Of a stretch of 26,034 nucleotides of DNA, positions 6,927 to 14,412 are shown piece after piece. The notes below the pieces were generated by a model. The model was given only the letters and a program-made list of their open reading frames with translations, was not told the DNA's origin and searched no databases. Both the position numbers and the translations under genes were made by a program. The stretch comes from JBEKTY01 sp049515555 (lineage in GTDB: Bacteria; Planctomycetota; Planctomycetia; Pirellulales; Thermoguttaceae), in NCBI GenBank assembly GCA_049515555.1, contig JBEKTY010000113.1, positions 1-26,034 on the forward strand, written 5' to 3'. Position 1 is the stretch's first letter, and each line of letters opens with the position of its first letter.

Positions 6927-8198
6927 ATGCAAAAGTGCGCCATCTGGTCGCTTGTCCTGGGGCTGGCGGTTCTCGGCGGGAATGTGCGAAGCGACGAGAA
7001 CTGGCCCCGCTTTCGCGGGCCGACCGGCCTGGGCGATACGACCGAACGGAACTTGCCCATCACGTGGGGCGGCCCGAAACAGGAGAATATCCGCTGGAAG
7101 GCCCCGCTCGTCGGAAGAGGGCTTGCCAGCCCGATCGTTTGGGGACAACGGTTGTTCGCCTGTACGGGCATCTGGGAGGGGAACCTGGTGGAGCACCACG
7201 TGCTGTGCTACGATGCCCGCGACGGCAAGCTGCTGTGGGACAGCAAGGTTGCACCGGGGCCGTTGCGGCCGGGCGACATCCGCGGCCTGCGCGGCGAAGG
7301 CTACGCCGGTCCCACGCCCACCACCGACGGCAAGCTCGTCTACTGCGTGTTCGGTTCCGCGGTCCTCGCCGCGCTGGACTTCCAGGGCAAGATAGCCTGG
7401 CGAAAGGAGCTGCTTCCCTGGCAGTCGTTCGACGTCATCGTCGGCAGCAGCCCGGTCCTGTATCAGGACACGCTGATCTACCTGTTCGCCATGAACCGGA
7501 AGCAGGACTCGAAGGTTGTGGCCTACGACAAGCAGAGCGGCGCGGTGAGATGGCAGCGCCAGATGCCCGACATGGATTTCGCCCACAGCACGCCGGTCAT
7601 TATCGAGGTGCGGGGGAAGCCGCAAATGCTCATTTCTTCGGCCGGCTGCTTCCACAACGATCCCGCCGCGCTGCAGAGCCTGGATCCGGCCGACGGCAAG
7701 CGGCTGTGGTGGTGTTGGGGCCAAGGCGAGGTGCCCTCGCCGGCCGTGGGCGCCGGGATCGTCTATTTCGACAGCGGCCGCGGCGGCCCCGGCGTGGCCG
7801 TCGATCCGACCGGCCGGGGAGACGTAACCGCGACCCACACCCGCTGGAAGATCGACCAGGTGGCCAGTTCGCTATCCTCTCCGATCGTCGTCGGCGATTG
7901 CCTGTATCGGCTGCAAGAGAGCGGCGTGCTGCGGTGCTGGAAGGCCGCTTCCGGCAAGCCGCTGTATGCCGAGCGGCTGGACGGCATCACGAGCAAATGG
8001 GCCAGCCCCATCGCCGACCCCAACGGCAATATCTTCTTCGCCAGCGGCGGGAAGAGCTTCGTGATCCAGGCCGGCCCCAAGTTCAAGGTCCTCGCCGTCA
8101 ACGACCTGGGCGACAGCAACCACGCCTCGCCCGCAGTGGCCGGCGGCAATATGTTCCTCGTCGGCGCCAAGAACGTCTACTGCATCGGGAAGAAGTAA
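6927..8198 (+). CDS. Secreted PQQ-like beta-propeller repeat protein
   Basis: 423-aa protein with a signal peptide (MQKCAIWSLVLGLAVLGG) followed by the classic planctomycete start of this family, ENWPRFRGPTGLGDT. Several propeller blades of the PQQ-binding-like type follow, each with a GKLLWDS-, GKIAWRK- or GAVRWQRQ-like strand. It probably folds as a beta-propeller in the periplasm. True PQQ dehydrogenase residues are not evident, so an enzymatic role is doubtful. A binding or scaffold role is more likely. ATG 6927 has GGAGG at 6914-6918 with good spacing. A longer start at 6849 lies inside the family A repeat and is rejected. It is transcribed towards the cytochrome gene and shares a convergent 120-bp gap with it. 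Confidence 0.88.
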   Translation: MQKCAIWSLVLGLAVLGGNVRSDENWPRFRGPTGLGDTTERNLPITWGGPKQENIRWKAPLVGRGLASPIVWGQRLFACTGIWEGNLVEHHVLCYDARDGKLLWDSKVAPGPLRPGDIRGLRGEGYAGPTPTTDGKLVYCVFGSAVLAALDFQGKIAWRKELLPWQSFDVIVGSSPVLYQDTLIYLFAMNRKQDSKVVAYDKQSGAVRWQRQMPDMDFAHSTPVIIEVRGKPQMLISSAGCFHNDPAALQSLDPADGKRLWWCWGQGEVPSPAVGAGIVYFDSGRGGPGVAVDPTGRGDVTATHTRWKIDQVASSLSSPIVVGDCLYRLQESGVLRCWKAASGKPLYAERLDGITSKWASPIADPNGNIFFASGGKSFVIQAGPKFKVLAVNDLGDSNHASPAVAGGNMFLVGAKNVYCIGKK

Positions 8199-8217
8199 CG
8201 ACGCCGACAGACGGCTT

Positions 8218-8275
8218 CCGTATTCATCACGCTGGAGCGTGATGACCTTCCTCTCGCGGAGCGAGAGGAGTACGG
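8218..8275. repeat. Three-way-junction (cloverleaf-like) repeat between convergent genes
   Basis: Two perfect hairpins lie side by side: 9-bp arms 8225-8233/8236-8244 (CATCACGCT) and 8-bp arms 8250-8257/8261-8268 (CCTCTCGC). Both are enclosed by an outer stem CCGTA/TACGG (8218-8222/8271-8275). It lies 20 bp after the PQQ-like stop and 43 bp from the cytochrome stop, so it could end transcripts from both sides. No T-tract is present. Confidence 0.8.
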
Positions 8276-8318
8276 GAAATGCGGAACCGGTTTTTCGGCC
8301 GCTCCTAAGGGACGCCGA

Positions 8319-8882
8319 TCACTTCCACTTGCACTTGCGCTGGGCCAGGCGGTGTTTGCCGTGGCAATCGGTGCACAGCTTCTTGTCGTGCATCGCCGGG
8401 AAGGGGCACTTCTGCGCCTCGCTCTTGCTCATCTCATGGCAAGTCATGCAGAAGGCATTGACTTTGGCGGGCAGGAACATCTTGTCGGGCGGCGTGCCTT
8501 TTCCGCCCGAAGTCCAAGACTCGTCGTCGATGTGCGCGTCGGACGGGCCGTGACACTTGGGGCACCCGATCTTGGCCCGGGCATGCCTTACCGCCAGCTC
8601 TTCGTGGGCGAAGTTCACGTGGCACACGTGGCAACGGCTGTTGTCGGCCATGCCTTCCGCCGGGGGTTTGGCCTCCGCGTCGTCGTCCAACAGCAGCAGC
8701 GCTTTCTCGCCGGGCGCCTGCTTGGCGCGGCCGGGCGGCGGCGATTGCGCCGGGGCGCCGGCCGCGGTACTTGCCGCCGGCGGCGGCTGGGCCGCGGGGC
8801 CTTTCTCGGCGCTGGATGCCGCACAGATCAAGGCGGCCACGACAACGCCGGCCGCCACCGCCAATCCAAGCTGTTTGGTCAT
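8319..8882 (-). CDS. Tetraheme cytochrome c protein
   Basis: 187-aa protein with a signal peptide (MTKQLGLAVAAGVVVAALIC), a proline/alanine-rich linker (about 25-60) and four heme-attachment CxxCH motifs: C84-H88, C107-H111, C145-H149 and C170-H174. It is therefore a periplasmic electron carrier of a multiheme cytochrome c type. The number of additional His residues would allow bis-His ligation of several hemes, but that is inference. The start ATG lies 3 bp after the stop of the upstream aldo/keto-reductase-like gene, so the two are probably one transcript and may exchange electrons. The exact subfamily is not recognised. Confidence 0.9.
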   Translation of the reverse strand: MTKQLGLAVAAGVVVAALICAASSAEKGPAAQPPPAASTAAGAPAQSPPPGRAKQAPGEKALLLLDDDAEAKPPAEGMADNSRCHVCHVNFAHEELAVRHARAKIGCPKCHGPSDAHIDDESWTSGGKGTPPDKMFLPAKVNAFCMTCHEMSKSEAQKCPFPAMHDKKLCTDCHGKHRLAQRKCKWK

Positions 8883-8885
8883 CGG

Positions 8886-9917
8886 TCAAACGTACTGCCA
8901 GTCCCTCAGCCACTCGTAGCGGGCAGGCAGAGCGGCCCACATCCGCCCACTGATCCTTTCGAGATCGGCCTTCTCGTGCTTGTCGAGTTCGCGGCGTTCG
9001 GCCATGGCCCGGGCCACGTTGTCCACCTCGGCCGCGTTGTTAAGGCCGGGGATGGGAAGGACCGTGTTGCTGTGCAGGATATAGCGAAGGGCCAGGCGGG
9101 AGCGCCGCAGGTCCTCTTCCTTGTCGCCCGAAAACAGCGAACCGCCGGCAAAGGGCTTGATGCCCAGCGCGCCCACGTCGCACTTCTTGAGCGCCGCGAA
9201 CAGGCCGTCCTTGGGGGCCGCCTTGCTCATCGTGGTGAACGGGAAGAGGACCACCTCGAGCTGCGGGAATTGCTCGATCATCATCTTGAACCACCGCCGG
9301 TCGTGCGACGAGATGCCGATGAATCGCGCCTTGCCCTGCTGCTTGGCCTTCGACAGGGCTTCCATCACTTCGCAGCAGGTGTCGAAGGTATGCCGGCCGC
9401 CGGGCTCGTAGACCGTGATTCGCCACAGATCGGTGTACTCGAGCTTGGCCCCTTTAAGGGCTTCGTCGAGGGTCCCCAGCAATTTGCCGGCGGTGCGAAA
9501 ATCCGGATTGCGCGGCTCCTTGCCGGTCTCGGAAAGGGCCAAGTAGACCTTGTCGCGGCGCGATCCGAGGGCCTTGATGTCTCGCAGCAGCTCGCCGTTG
9601 CCGGTGCTGTCGATGTAGTTGATGCCGATCTCCAGGCAGCGGTCGACCACGGCCCGCCGCTCGGGATCCGGGCTGTGGGCATGGCCGCCCAGGCCGATGG
9701 CCGAGAGCATCTGTTCGGTCTTGCCCAGCCGCCGGTACTCCATGTTCGGGTGGTAATTGCGGATCTTCGAGGTATCGACGGCCTTGCCCGAGCGGGCGCC
9801 TTGGTCGTCGGCCGCGGCCGCCCGGCCGGCCACGCCGCTCAAGCCGATGGCCATCCCCGCCGCTGCCGCCGCCGTATCCCGCACGAACTCGCGCCGCGTC
9901 GTTGCTTCGCTCTTCAT
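8886..9917 (-). CDS. Tat-exported aldo/keto-reductase-like protein, catalytic tetrad degenerate
   Basis: 343-aa protein with a Tat signal (TTRREFVRDTAAAAAG). The AKR-like barrel begins MEYRRLGKTEQMLSAIGLGG. The usual tetrad Asp-Tyr-Lys-His looks incomplete: Asp103 (YIDS) is kept, but no Tyr follows in STGNGELLRD, the Lys position at the end of strand 3 is Ser129 (VYLALSE), and the His position is Thr168 (DLWRIT). The C terminus (ALPARYEWLRDWQYV) lacks a ferredoxin-like cysteine cluster. It may bind a nucleotide or partner without acting as a normal reductase. It is co-directional with the cytochrome gene (3-bp gap). ATG 9917 is preceded by GGAGA; a TTG one codon upstream is possible but would add only one residue. 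Confidence 0.8.
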   Translation of the reverse strand: MKSEATTRREFVRDTAAAAAGMAIGLSGVAGRAAAADDQGARSGKAVDTSKIRNYHPNMEYRRLGKTEQMLSAIGLGGHAHSPDPERRAVVDRCLEIGINYIDSTGNGELLRDIKALGSRRDKVYLALSETGKEPRNPDFRTAGKLLGTLDEALKGAKLEYTDLWRITVYEPGGRHTFDTCCEVMEALSKAKQQGKARFIGISSHDRRWFKMMIEQFPQLEVVLFPFTTMSKAAPKDGLFAALKKCDVGALGIKPFAGGSLFSGDKEEDLRRSRLALRYILHSNTVLPIPGLNNAAEVDNVARAMAERRELDKHEKADLERISGRMWAALPARYEWLRDWQYV

Positions 9918-9960
9918 CAATAGGTCTCCTTGGTATCCGGAAGTTCAGAACCCATTTCCC

Positions 9961-9991
9961 CTCACCCTAACCCTCTCCCGGAGGGAGAGGG
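9961..9991. repeat. Short hairpin repeat (CTCACCCTAACCCTCTCCC type)
   Basis: 9-bp perfect arms CCCTCTCCC (9971-9979) and GGGAGAGGG (9983-9991) preceded by CTCACCCTAA. This motif type is a widespread bacterial interspersed repeat. It lies in the 106-bp gap between the LamG and aldo/keto-reductase-like genes. Confidence 0.7.
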
Positions 9992-10023
9992 GACCGGGCA
10001 TCCGTAATTTGAAAAAGTCCGGG

Positions 10024-10788
10024 TTATGGTTTGGCTGCGGGCCCCCGGCACGGCGCGGAGAACAGGGCCTTGATCTCCTCGTCCGAAAGCCCGCGATCGT
10101 AGATACGCAGATCACTGATAAGCCCCGCCCAGCGCTGTCCGATCCGCACGTCCAGCATTTGGCCGGTTTCGATGGGCCACAGGTCCAGCAAACCGATGTC
10201 GTCGATCTCGGCCGGCTCGCCGTCCTTGTAGAGTTTGACGTCATCGTGCAAGTTAGGCAAAGCGGCGTCGCGCACCACGGCTGCCACGTGATGCCAGGCG
10301 TTGTCGGCGTGCCCGGGCTTCATGTACAGATAGCCGCCGCCGGGCGTGACTCCCAAGCCCCCGCGAGTGTGCCCGAAAATCCACATCTGGCCATGCTCGT
10401 TGCGCCCCCAGGAGACGATCTCGCCGGAGGCAGAGGCGGTCTTGATCCAGGCGGCAACCGTCCGCGGTCTCGTCCCCGCAATTCCCTTGAAGCCCGCGAT
10501 CCGCAGCGACGATTCGCCGCCGTTGAACTTCAGGGCCCGGCCCGACCGGCCTGCGACGCTGTGCGTATCGAACGACAGCCCGCCCTCGAGTGTGCCGTCG
10601 TGCTTCTGAGCGGAAGAATCGGCCGCCGTCTGGCCCGCCGTCTCGCCGAGTTTCCACCAGCCGACCAGGTGCGGATCGGAGTCAAGATTGATCGCCTGTG
10701 TGACTGCCGCAGGAGGGGCCCCTTCTGCCCCGGCCACCAGCAGCGTGGCCACGAAACAGACGACACCCAGACCGACTTTCAGCCTCAT
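10024..10788 (-). CDS. Secreted LamG/concanavalin-like domain protein
   Basis: 254-aa protein with a signal peptide (MRLKVGLGVVCFVATLLVAG) and one LamG-like jelly-roll domain. Marks are LVGWWKLGETAGQTAADSSA, TVAAWIKTASASGEIVSW, AWHHVAAVVRD, DVKLYKDGEP, and a closing WAGLISDLRIYDRGLSDEEI. LamG domains bind carbohydrate or act as adhesion modules, so it probably works outside the cytoplasmic membrane. ATG 10788 was chosen over further upstream in-frame ATGs because GGAGGGG lies eight bases before it and the signal peptide starts there. It is divergent from the GH67-N-like gene across 255 bp. Confidence 0.85.
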   Translation of the reverse strand: MRLKVGLGVVCFVATLLVAGAEGAPPAAVTQAINLDSDPHLVGWWKLGETAGQTAADSSAQKHDGTLEGGLSFDTHSVAGRSGRALKFNGGESSLRIAGFKGIAGTRPRTVAAWIKTASASGEIVSWGRNEHGQMWIFGHTRGGLGVTPGGGYLYMKPGHADNAWHHVAAVVRDAALPNLHDDVKLYKDGEPAEIDDIGLLDLWPIETGQMLDVRIGQRWAGLISDLRIYDRGLSDEEIKALFSAPCRGPAAKP

Positions 10789-10966
10789 GGAACGGCCCCT
10801 CCACATCCGCCGATCGTCAATTCCGCAGAAAAATGGCTCTTCCAAGCCTGTCCCTATCAATAATCCCGCTGCCGCTGCCTGTCAAGTAGTTTGCGTTGCG
10901 GAAAACCAAGTGTTGCTCGGTCCGCTTTGGTGTAGAATAGCCGCTGCCGGGTGGGAATCGCGGAAG

Positions 10967-10992
10967 GTAGCAGGCACACTCCGTGTGCCGTC
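10967..10992 (+). repeat. Family A palindrome, left arm only (half copy)
   Basis: Identical to the 26-nt left arm of the full element (GTAGCAGGCACACTCCGTGT...), without loop or right arm. It sits about 50 bp before the start of the GH67-N-like gene, in the divergent gap, so it may be a deletion remnant. Confidence 0.8.
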
Positions 10993-11043
10993 CGCCTGGA
11001 AGGTTTTTGAAAGAACGTGGGCCCGTATACCTGGGAGGTCTCC

Positions 11044-13629
11044 ATGTTGCGACGCAGCGGTTGGATTTCGGTCTTTTCAGCGGTTATGGCAACCGGGTTG
11101 GCCCACAGTACGTGGGCCGCGGCAGAGGAGCCGGCGATCGTCGGTCCGAAGTCGGGCTCATTTGCCGAGAAGCTCGCGGCCAAGGAAGTTCGCCGCTACA
11201 TCTACCTTCGCACGGGCCGGCTGCTGCCGCTTTGCGACGCACCGCCCGCGGGCGCCGATCGCACCCTGATCGTAGTGGGCAACAAGGGCCAGGCCCTGGT
11301 GCGAGAAATATCGGCCGCCGCAAAACTGACGGACGCTGTCGAGCGTCTTGCCGCCGAGCAATATATGCTTAAGACGATTGATCGCCCCGACGGTGGTAAG
11401 GTTTTGTTGATCGCCGGCGGCGACTGCGCAGGCACGCTTTACGGGGCCTATCGCCTGGCCGAGCATTTGGGCGTGCGATTCTACATGCACGGCGACGTAG
11501 TGCCCGACGAGCTCTCGCCGTTGGCCCTTCCTCGATTGGATGAAACCGGCAAGCCGCTCTTCGCACTGCGCGGAATTCAGCCCTTCCACGATTTCCCCGA
11601 GGGACCCGACTGGTGGAACGGCGACGACTACAAAGCCATTCTGGGCCAGCTTCCCAAGATGCGCATGAACTTCTTCGGGCTGCACACCTATCCGCAGGGC
11701 GGAGTGGGACCGGAACCGCTTGTTTGGATCGGCCGGCCGGCCGAGGTCGGCCCGCAGGGCAAGGTAAAGGCCAGCTACCCGTCGCGGCACTTCACGGCCG
11801 GCAACGTGACGGGCGCCTGGGGCTACCGGCCGGCGAAAACCGGCCAGTACGCGTTCGGCGCCGACGCGCTTTTCGATCGCGACGACTACGGCGCCGACTA
11901 CATGAACGGAACCTATCCGTGGAACAAGATGTCGGCCGACGAGTGCAATCGCCTCTTCGATCAAATGGGCGACGTGCTCCACGATGCGTTCAGCTTCGCC
12001 CGCCGCGTGGGTATTAAGACGTGCCTGGGCACCGAGACGCCCCTGGAAATTCCGGACCAGGTGAAACAGCGGTTGAAGGCCGCGGGCCGCAATCCGGCCG
12101 ACCCGGCCGTGGTGCAGGAACTTTATGAAGGCATTTTCCAGCGGATCGCCAAAACGCATCCGGCCGATTACTACTGGCTGTGGACGCCCGAAGGCTGGAC
12201 CTGGAGCGGTTGCACCGAGGCCCAGATCAAGGCCACGCAGGCCGACTTCCGCGCGGCCCTGGCGGCGCTCGAAAAGGTGAAGCCATGCATTACGCTGGCC
12301 ACCTGCGGCTGGGTCTTGGGACCGCCGCAGACGCCCGCTCTGTTCGACGACACGCTGCCCAAGATCATGCCCATGAGCTGCATCAGCCGCACGGTGGGCA
12401 ATTCGCCCGTCGAGCCCGGTTTTCGCGACGTGCACGGGCGGCCGAAATGGTCCATCCCCTGGATGGAAGACGATCCGGGCCTGACCATGCCGCAGCTCTG
12501 GGCCGGCCGCATGCGGCGCGATGCGGCCGATTCGCTGGCCTATGGCTGCACGGGCCTGATGGGCATCCACTGGCGGACCCGCATCCTGGGCCCCAACGTC
12601 TCGGCCTTGGCCCAGGCCGCCTGGGATCAGCGGGGCTGGAATCCCGACTTCGGCAAGCATCCCGATCTCTCGCCGGCCAATCTGCCCAAAAAACCGGCCG
12701 GCAGCGACAAACCGCGCTACCTGTCGACGGCCGATTTCTACGCCGACTGGGCCCGGGCCCAGTTCGGTCCGCAGGCCAGCCGGGCCATCGCCGCCATCTT
12801 CTCGCGATTGGACGGCCATTTGCCCCGGCCGGCCGACTGGGTCACCGGCCCCGGCAGCATTCGGCCTGACGAGGCCGCTTGGCAGACCGTCCAGGGGTCT
12901 TACGCCTTTGTGGGCGAGCTGGCCGCACTGCGGCCGCAAATCGTGGGCCCGGGCAACCTGGAGCGTTTCGACTACTGGTTCAACAACTTCCGCTACCTGC
13001 GCTCCATCGGCCATGTCCGCTGCGTTTGGGCCCGCTTTGCCTCGGCGATGGCCAAGGTCCGCGCGGAGAAGAATGCCGATCTGCGAAAGAAGCTCGCCCG
13101 CGAGCTGGCCCTGCCTCTGCGCAAAGAACTTGTGACGGCCTTTGGCGAGCTGCACAAGCATCTATTGGCCACGGTGAGCACGCCGGGCGAGTTGGGCAAC
13201 GTGTGCAACTGGCAGCAGCAAACTCTGCCGGTTGTGCTTACCGATCCCGGCCGTGAGCTGGCCTCGCTCTTGGGTGAAGCGTTGCCCGCCGACGCCCAGC
13301 CTTCGCGGCAGTATGCCGGTCCGCCGCGAATCATGGTGCCGACGGTCCGCACCGGCATCCTGGCCGGCGAATCGCTGAAACTGACCGTGCTGCTGCCGGG
13401 CGTTGAACCCCGCCAGGCGGCGCTTTACTGGCGGCCGCTGGGCAGCGGAGAGTTCGCCCTGGTGCCGCTGGTGCATGCGGCTCGCAGCGTATACCACGTT
13501 TCGTTGCCGCCGGAAGCCACGAAGGCCGACCTGGAGTATTACATCCGCGTAGAAGACGGCAAGGGCACGGTGCTGAACTATCCGGCCACCGCGCCGCGGC
13601 TCAACCAAACGGTGGTTGTCGCCGAGTAA
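11044..13629 (+). CDS. Secreted glycoside hydrolase-like protein with GH67-N/GH20b-like domain
   Basis: 861-aa protein. A signal peptide (MLRRSGWISVFSAVMATG) leads to an alpha/beta domain about 30-160 ending in GTLYGAYRLAEHLGVRFYMH, the hallmark of the N-terminal domain of alpha-glucuronidases (GH67) and hexosaminidases (GH20b). A long (beta/alpha)-barrel-like middle follows, with YYWLWTPEGWTW, CGWVLGPPQT and GCTGLMGIHWRTR. The C-terminal beta domain ends RVEDGKGTVLNYPATAP. Action on plant or algal polysaccharide side chains such as glucuronoxylan is likely by family, but catalytic residues cannot be assigned with certainty. ATG 11044 has GGAGG five bases upstream. A 103-bp tandem duplication starts within its last 49 bp and runs into the intergenic region. 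Confidence 0.8.
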   Translation: MLRRSGWISVFSAVMATGLAHSTWAAAEEPAIVGPKSGSFAEKLAAKEVRRYIYLRTGRLLPLCDAPPAGADRTLIVVGNKGQALVREISAAAKLTDAVERLAAEQYMLKTIDRPDGGKVLLIAGGDCAGTLYGAYRLAEHLGVRFYMHGDVVPDELSPLALPRLDETGKPLFALRGIQPFHDFPEGPDWWNGDDYKAILGQLPKMRMNFFGLHTYPQGGVGPEPLVWIGRPAEVGPQGKVKASYPSRHFTAGNVTGAWGYRPAKTGQYAFGADALFDRDDYGADYMNGTYPWNKMSADECNRLFDQMGDVLHDAFSFARRVGIKTCLGTETPLEIPDQVKQRLKAAGRNPADPAVVQELYEGIFQRIAKTHPADYYWLWTPEGWTWSGCTEAQIKATQADFRAALAALEKVKPCITLATCGWVLGPPQTPALFDDTLPKIMPMSCISRTVGNSPVEPGFRDVHGRPKWSIPWMEDDPGLTMPQLWAGRMRRDAADSLAYGCTGLMGIHWRTRILGPNVSALAQAAWDQRGWNPDFGKHPDLSPANLPKKPAGSDKPRYLSTADFYADWARAQFGPQASRAIAAIFSRLDGHLPRPADWVTGPGSIRPDEAAWQTVQGSYAFVGELAALRPQIVGPGNLERFDYWFNNFRYLRSIGHVRCVWARFASAMAKVRAEKNADLRKKLARELALPLRKELVTAFGELHKHLLATVSTPGELGNVCNWQQQTLPVVLTDPGRELASLLGEALPADAQPSRQYAGPPRIMVPTVRTGILAGESLKLTVLLPGVEPRQAALYWRPLGSGEFALVPLVHAARSVYHVSLPPEATKADLEYYIRVEDGKGTVLNYPATAPRLNQTVVVAE

Positions 13630-13786
13630 GGAAGGAGTCTGATTCGGCACCTGCCCCCAAAAGGGGTTTTCACAGGACACCTGTCCGGCCACTGCGCCGC
13701 GGCTCAACCAAACGGTGGTTGCGGCCGAGTAAGGAAGGAGCCTTATACGGCACCTGCCCCAAAGGGGCTTTCATAGCGCAGCCCAG
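13581..13786 (+). repeat. 103-bp tandem duplication of the end of the GH67-like gene
   Basis: Copy 1 begins at 13581 and copy 2 at 13684, a period of 103 bp. Each contains the last 49 bp of the gene (CAACCAAACGGTGGTTG, stop GCCGAGTAAGGAAGGAG) plus a downstream hairpin. In copy 2 that hairpin (GCCCCAAAGGGGC) is also the first hairpin of the REP unit. Differences between copies are scattered, so it is not very recent. Confidence 0.85.
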
Positions 13787-13858
13787 GGTTGCGGCGTACC
13801 CGCCGCTACCCTGGGATAACAGCGCCAACAAGACACAAACCCCAACGGGGTTTCGGAG
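13756..13858 (+). repeat. REP unit 1 (three hairpins), left flank of the RAYT gene
   Basis: Hairpin 1 is GCCCC/GGGGC (13756-13768). Hairpin 2 has 15-bp arms CCCAGGGTTGCGGCG (13782-13796) and 13801-13815 with one mismatch. Hairpin 3 is AAACCCC/GGGGTTT (13837-13853). The following GGAG (13855-13858) is the best ribosome binding site for the RAYT start at 13870. The unit recurs almost identically in inverse orientation at 15172-15277. Confidence 0.9.
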
Positions 13859-13869
13859 AACCGCTGTCC

Positions 13870-14274
13870 ATGCCGCAATCGCTGGCCAACGTATTGGTTC
13901 ATTTGGTATTCTCCACGAAGGATCGTCGCGCGGACCTGAAAGGCCGCGAGTTGCGCGAGGAAATGCACCGCTACCTGGCGGGCATTTCCGCAAAACTGGA
14001 ATGCCCGGCAATCACCACCGGCGGCGCCGACGACCACGTGCATCTCCTTGGTCGGCTATCGAGGACTACCGCTCTGGCCGACTGGGTTAAGGAACTGAAA
14101 CGGGCCTCGTCCTTGTGGGCCAAGACGAAAGACCCGCAGTGGGGTTCATTTCAATGGCAGGCGGGCTACGGCGCATTTTCCGTCAGCCAGTCGCAAAGCG
14201 CGCGAGTCCAACGGTATATCGATTCGCAAGAGGAACATCATCGACGATTGTCATTTCAAGTTATACCAGGGTAG
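13870..14274 (+). CDS. REP-associated tyrosine transposase (Y1_Tnp, IS200-like), 3'-truncated
   Basis: 134-aa HUH endonuclease. The N terminus is MPQSLANVLVHLVFSTKDRR. The metal-binding His-hydrophobe-His is at 56-58 (DDHVHLL). After WQAGYGAFSVSQSQ there is a helix with the likely nucleophile Tyr116 (VQRYIDSQEEHHRRLSF). This is the RAYT pattern: a transposase-like domain that recognises REP hairpins, cutting single strands. Family members usually continue for some 15-20 residues beyond HHRRxSFQ. Here the frame runs into the right-hand REP unit, which provides the residues VIPG and the TAG stop. The catalytic residues seem present, so activity is possible. Its Shine-Dalgarno lies at the end of REP unit 1. 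Confidence 0.88.
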   Translation: MPQSLANVLVHLVFSTKDRRADLKGRELREEMHRYLAGISAKLECPAITTGGADDHVHLLGRLSRTTALADWVKELKRASSLWAKTKDPQWGSFQWQAGYGAFSVSQSQSARVQRYIDSQEEHHRRLSFQVIPG

Positions 14275-14350
14275 CGGCGAGTACGCCGCAACCCTGGCCT
14301 GTGTTATCGTCACCGCGTTGCGGCGGAGCGGAAAAGGGGGCAGGGCACTG
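14262..14350 (-). repeat. REP unit 2, right flank of the RAYT gene (inverted, partly degenerate)
   Basis: Inverse of unit 1. Hairpin 2 arms are 14266-14279 (CCAGGGTAGCGGCG) and 14284-14297. Beyond this, the equivalent of hairpin 1 is degenerate (gaaaagggggcagggcac). The unit overlaps the last codons and stop of the RAYT gene. Between about 14350 and 14412 no further feature is recognised. Confidence 0.8.
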
Positions 14351-14412
14351 ATATTCACGGAAACGGGCGCGAATTGGGTACAGACGAGTGGACTTTGTAC
14401 CTCGGAACACGC

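Noticed and set aside
6728..7171. N-terminal extension of the first oxidoreductase upstream of 6727
   Set aside because: The extension runs through the family A repeat and into the opposite gene, while the Tat signal starts at 6727.
8218..8275. The cloverleaf-like element as a tRNA
   Set aside because: It has only two inner arms, no T-loop or anticodon-arm consensus, and is too short.
10914..10940. TTGCTC...TAGAAT promoter-like pair before the GH67-N-like gene
   Set aside because: The spacer is only 14 bp, so it is a poor sigma70 match.
11158..13161. Minus-strand 667-codon frame opposite the GH67-N-like gene
   Set aside because: Shadow of the real gene; no ribosome binding site or recognisable motif.
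14351..14412. Possible gene remnant between REP unit 2 and the membrane protein
   Set aside because: Short frames are open but no family pattern or ribosome binding site is visible.
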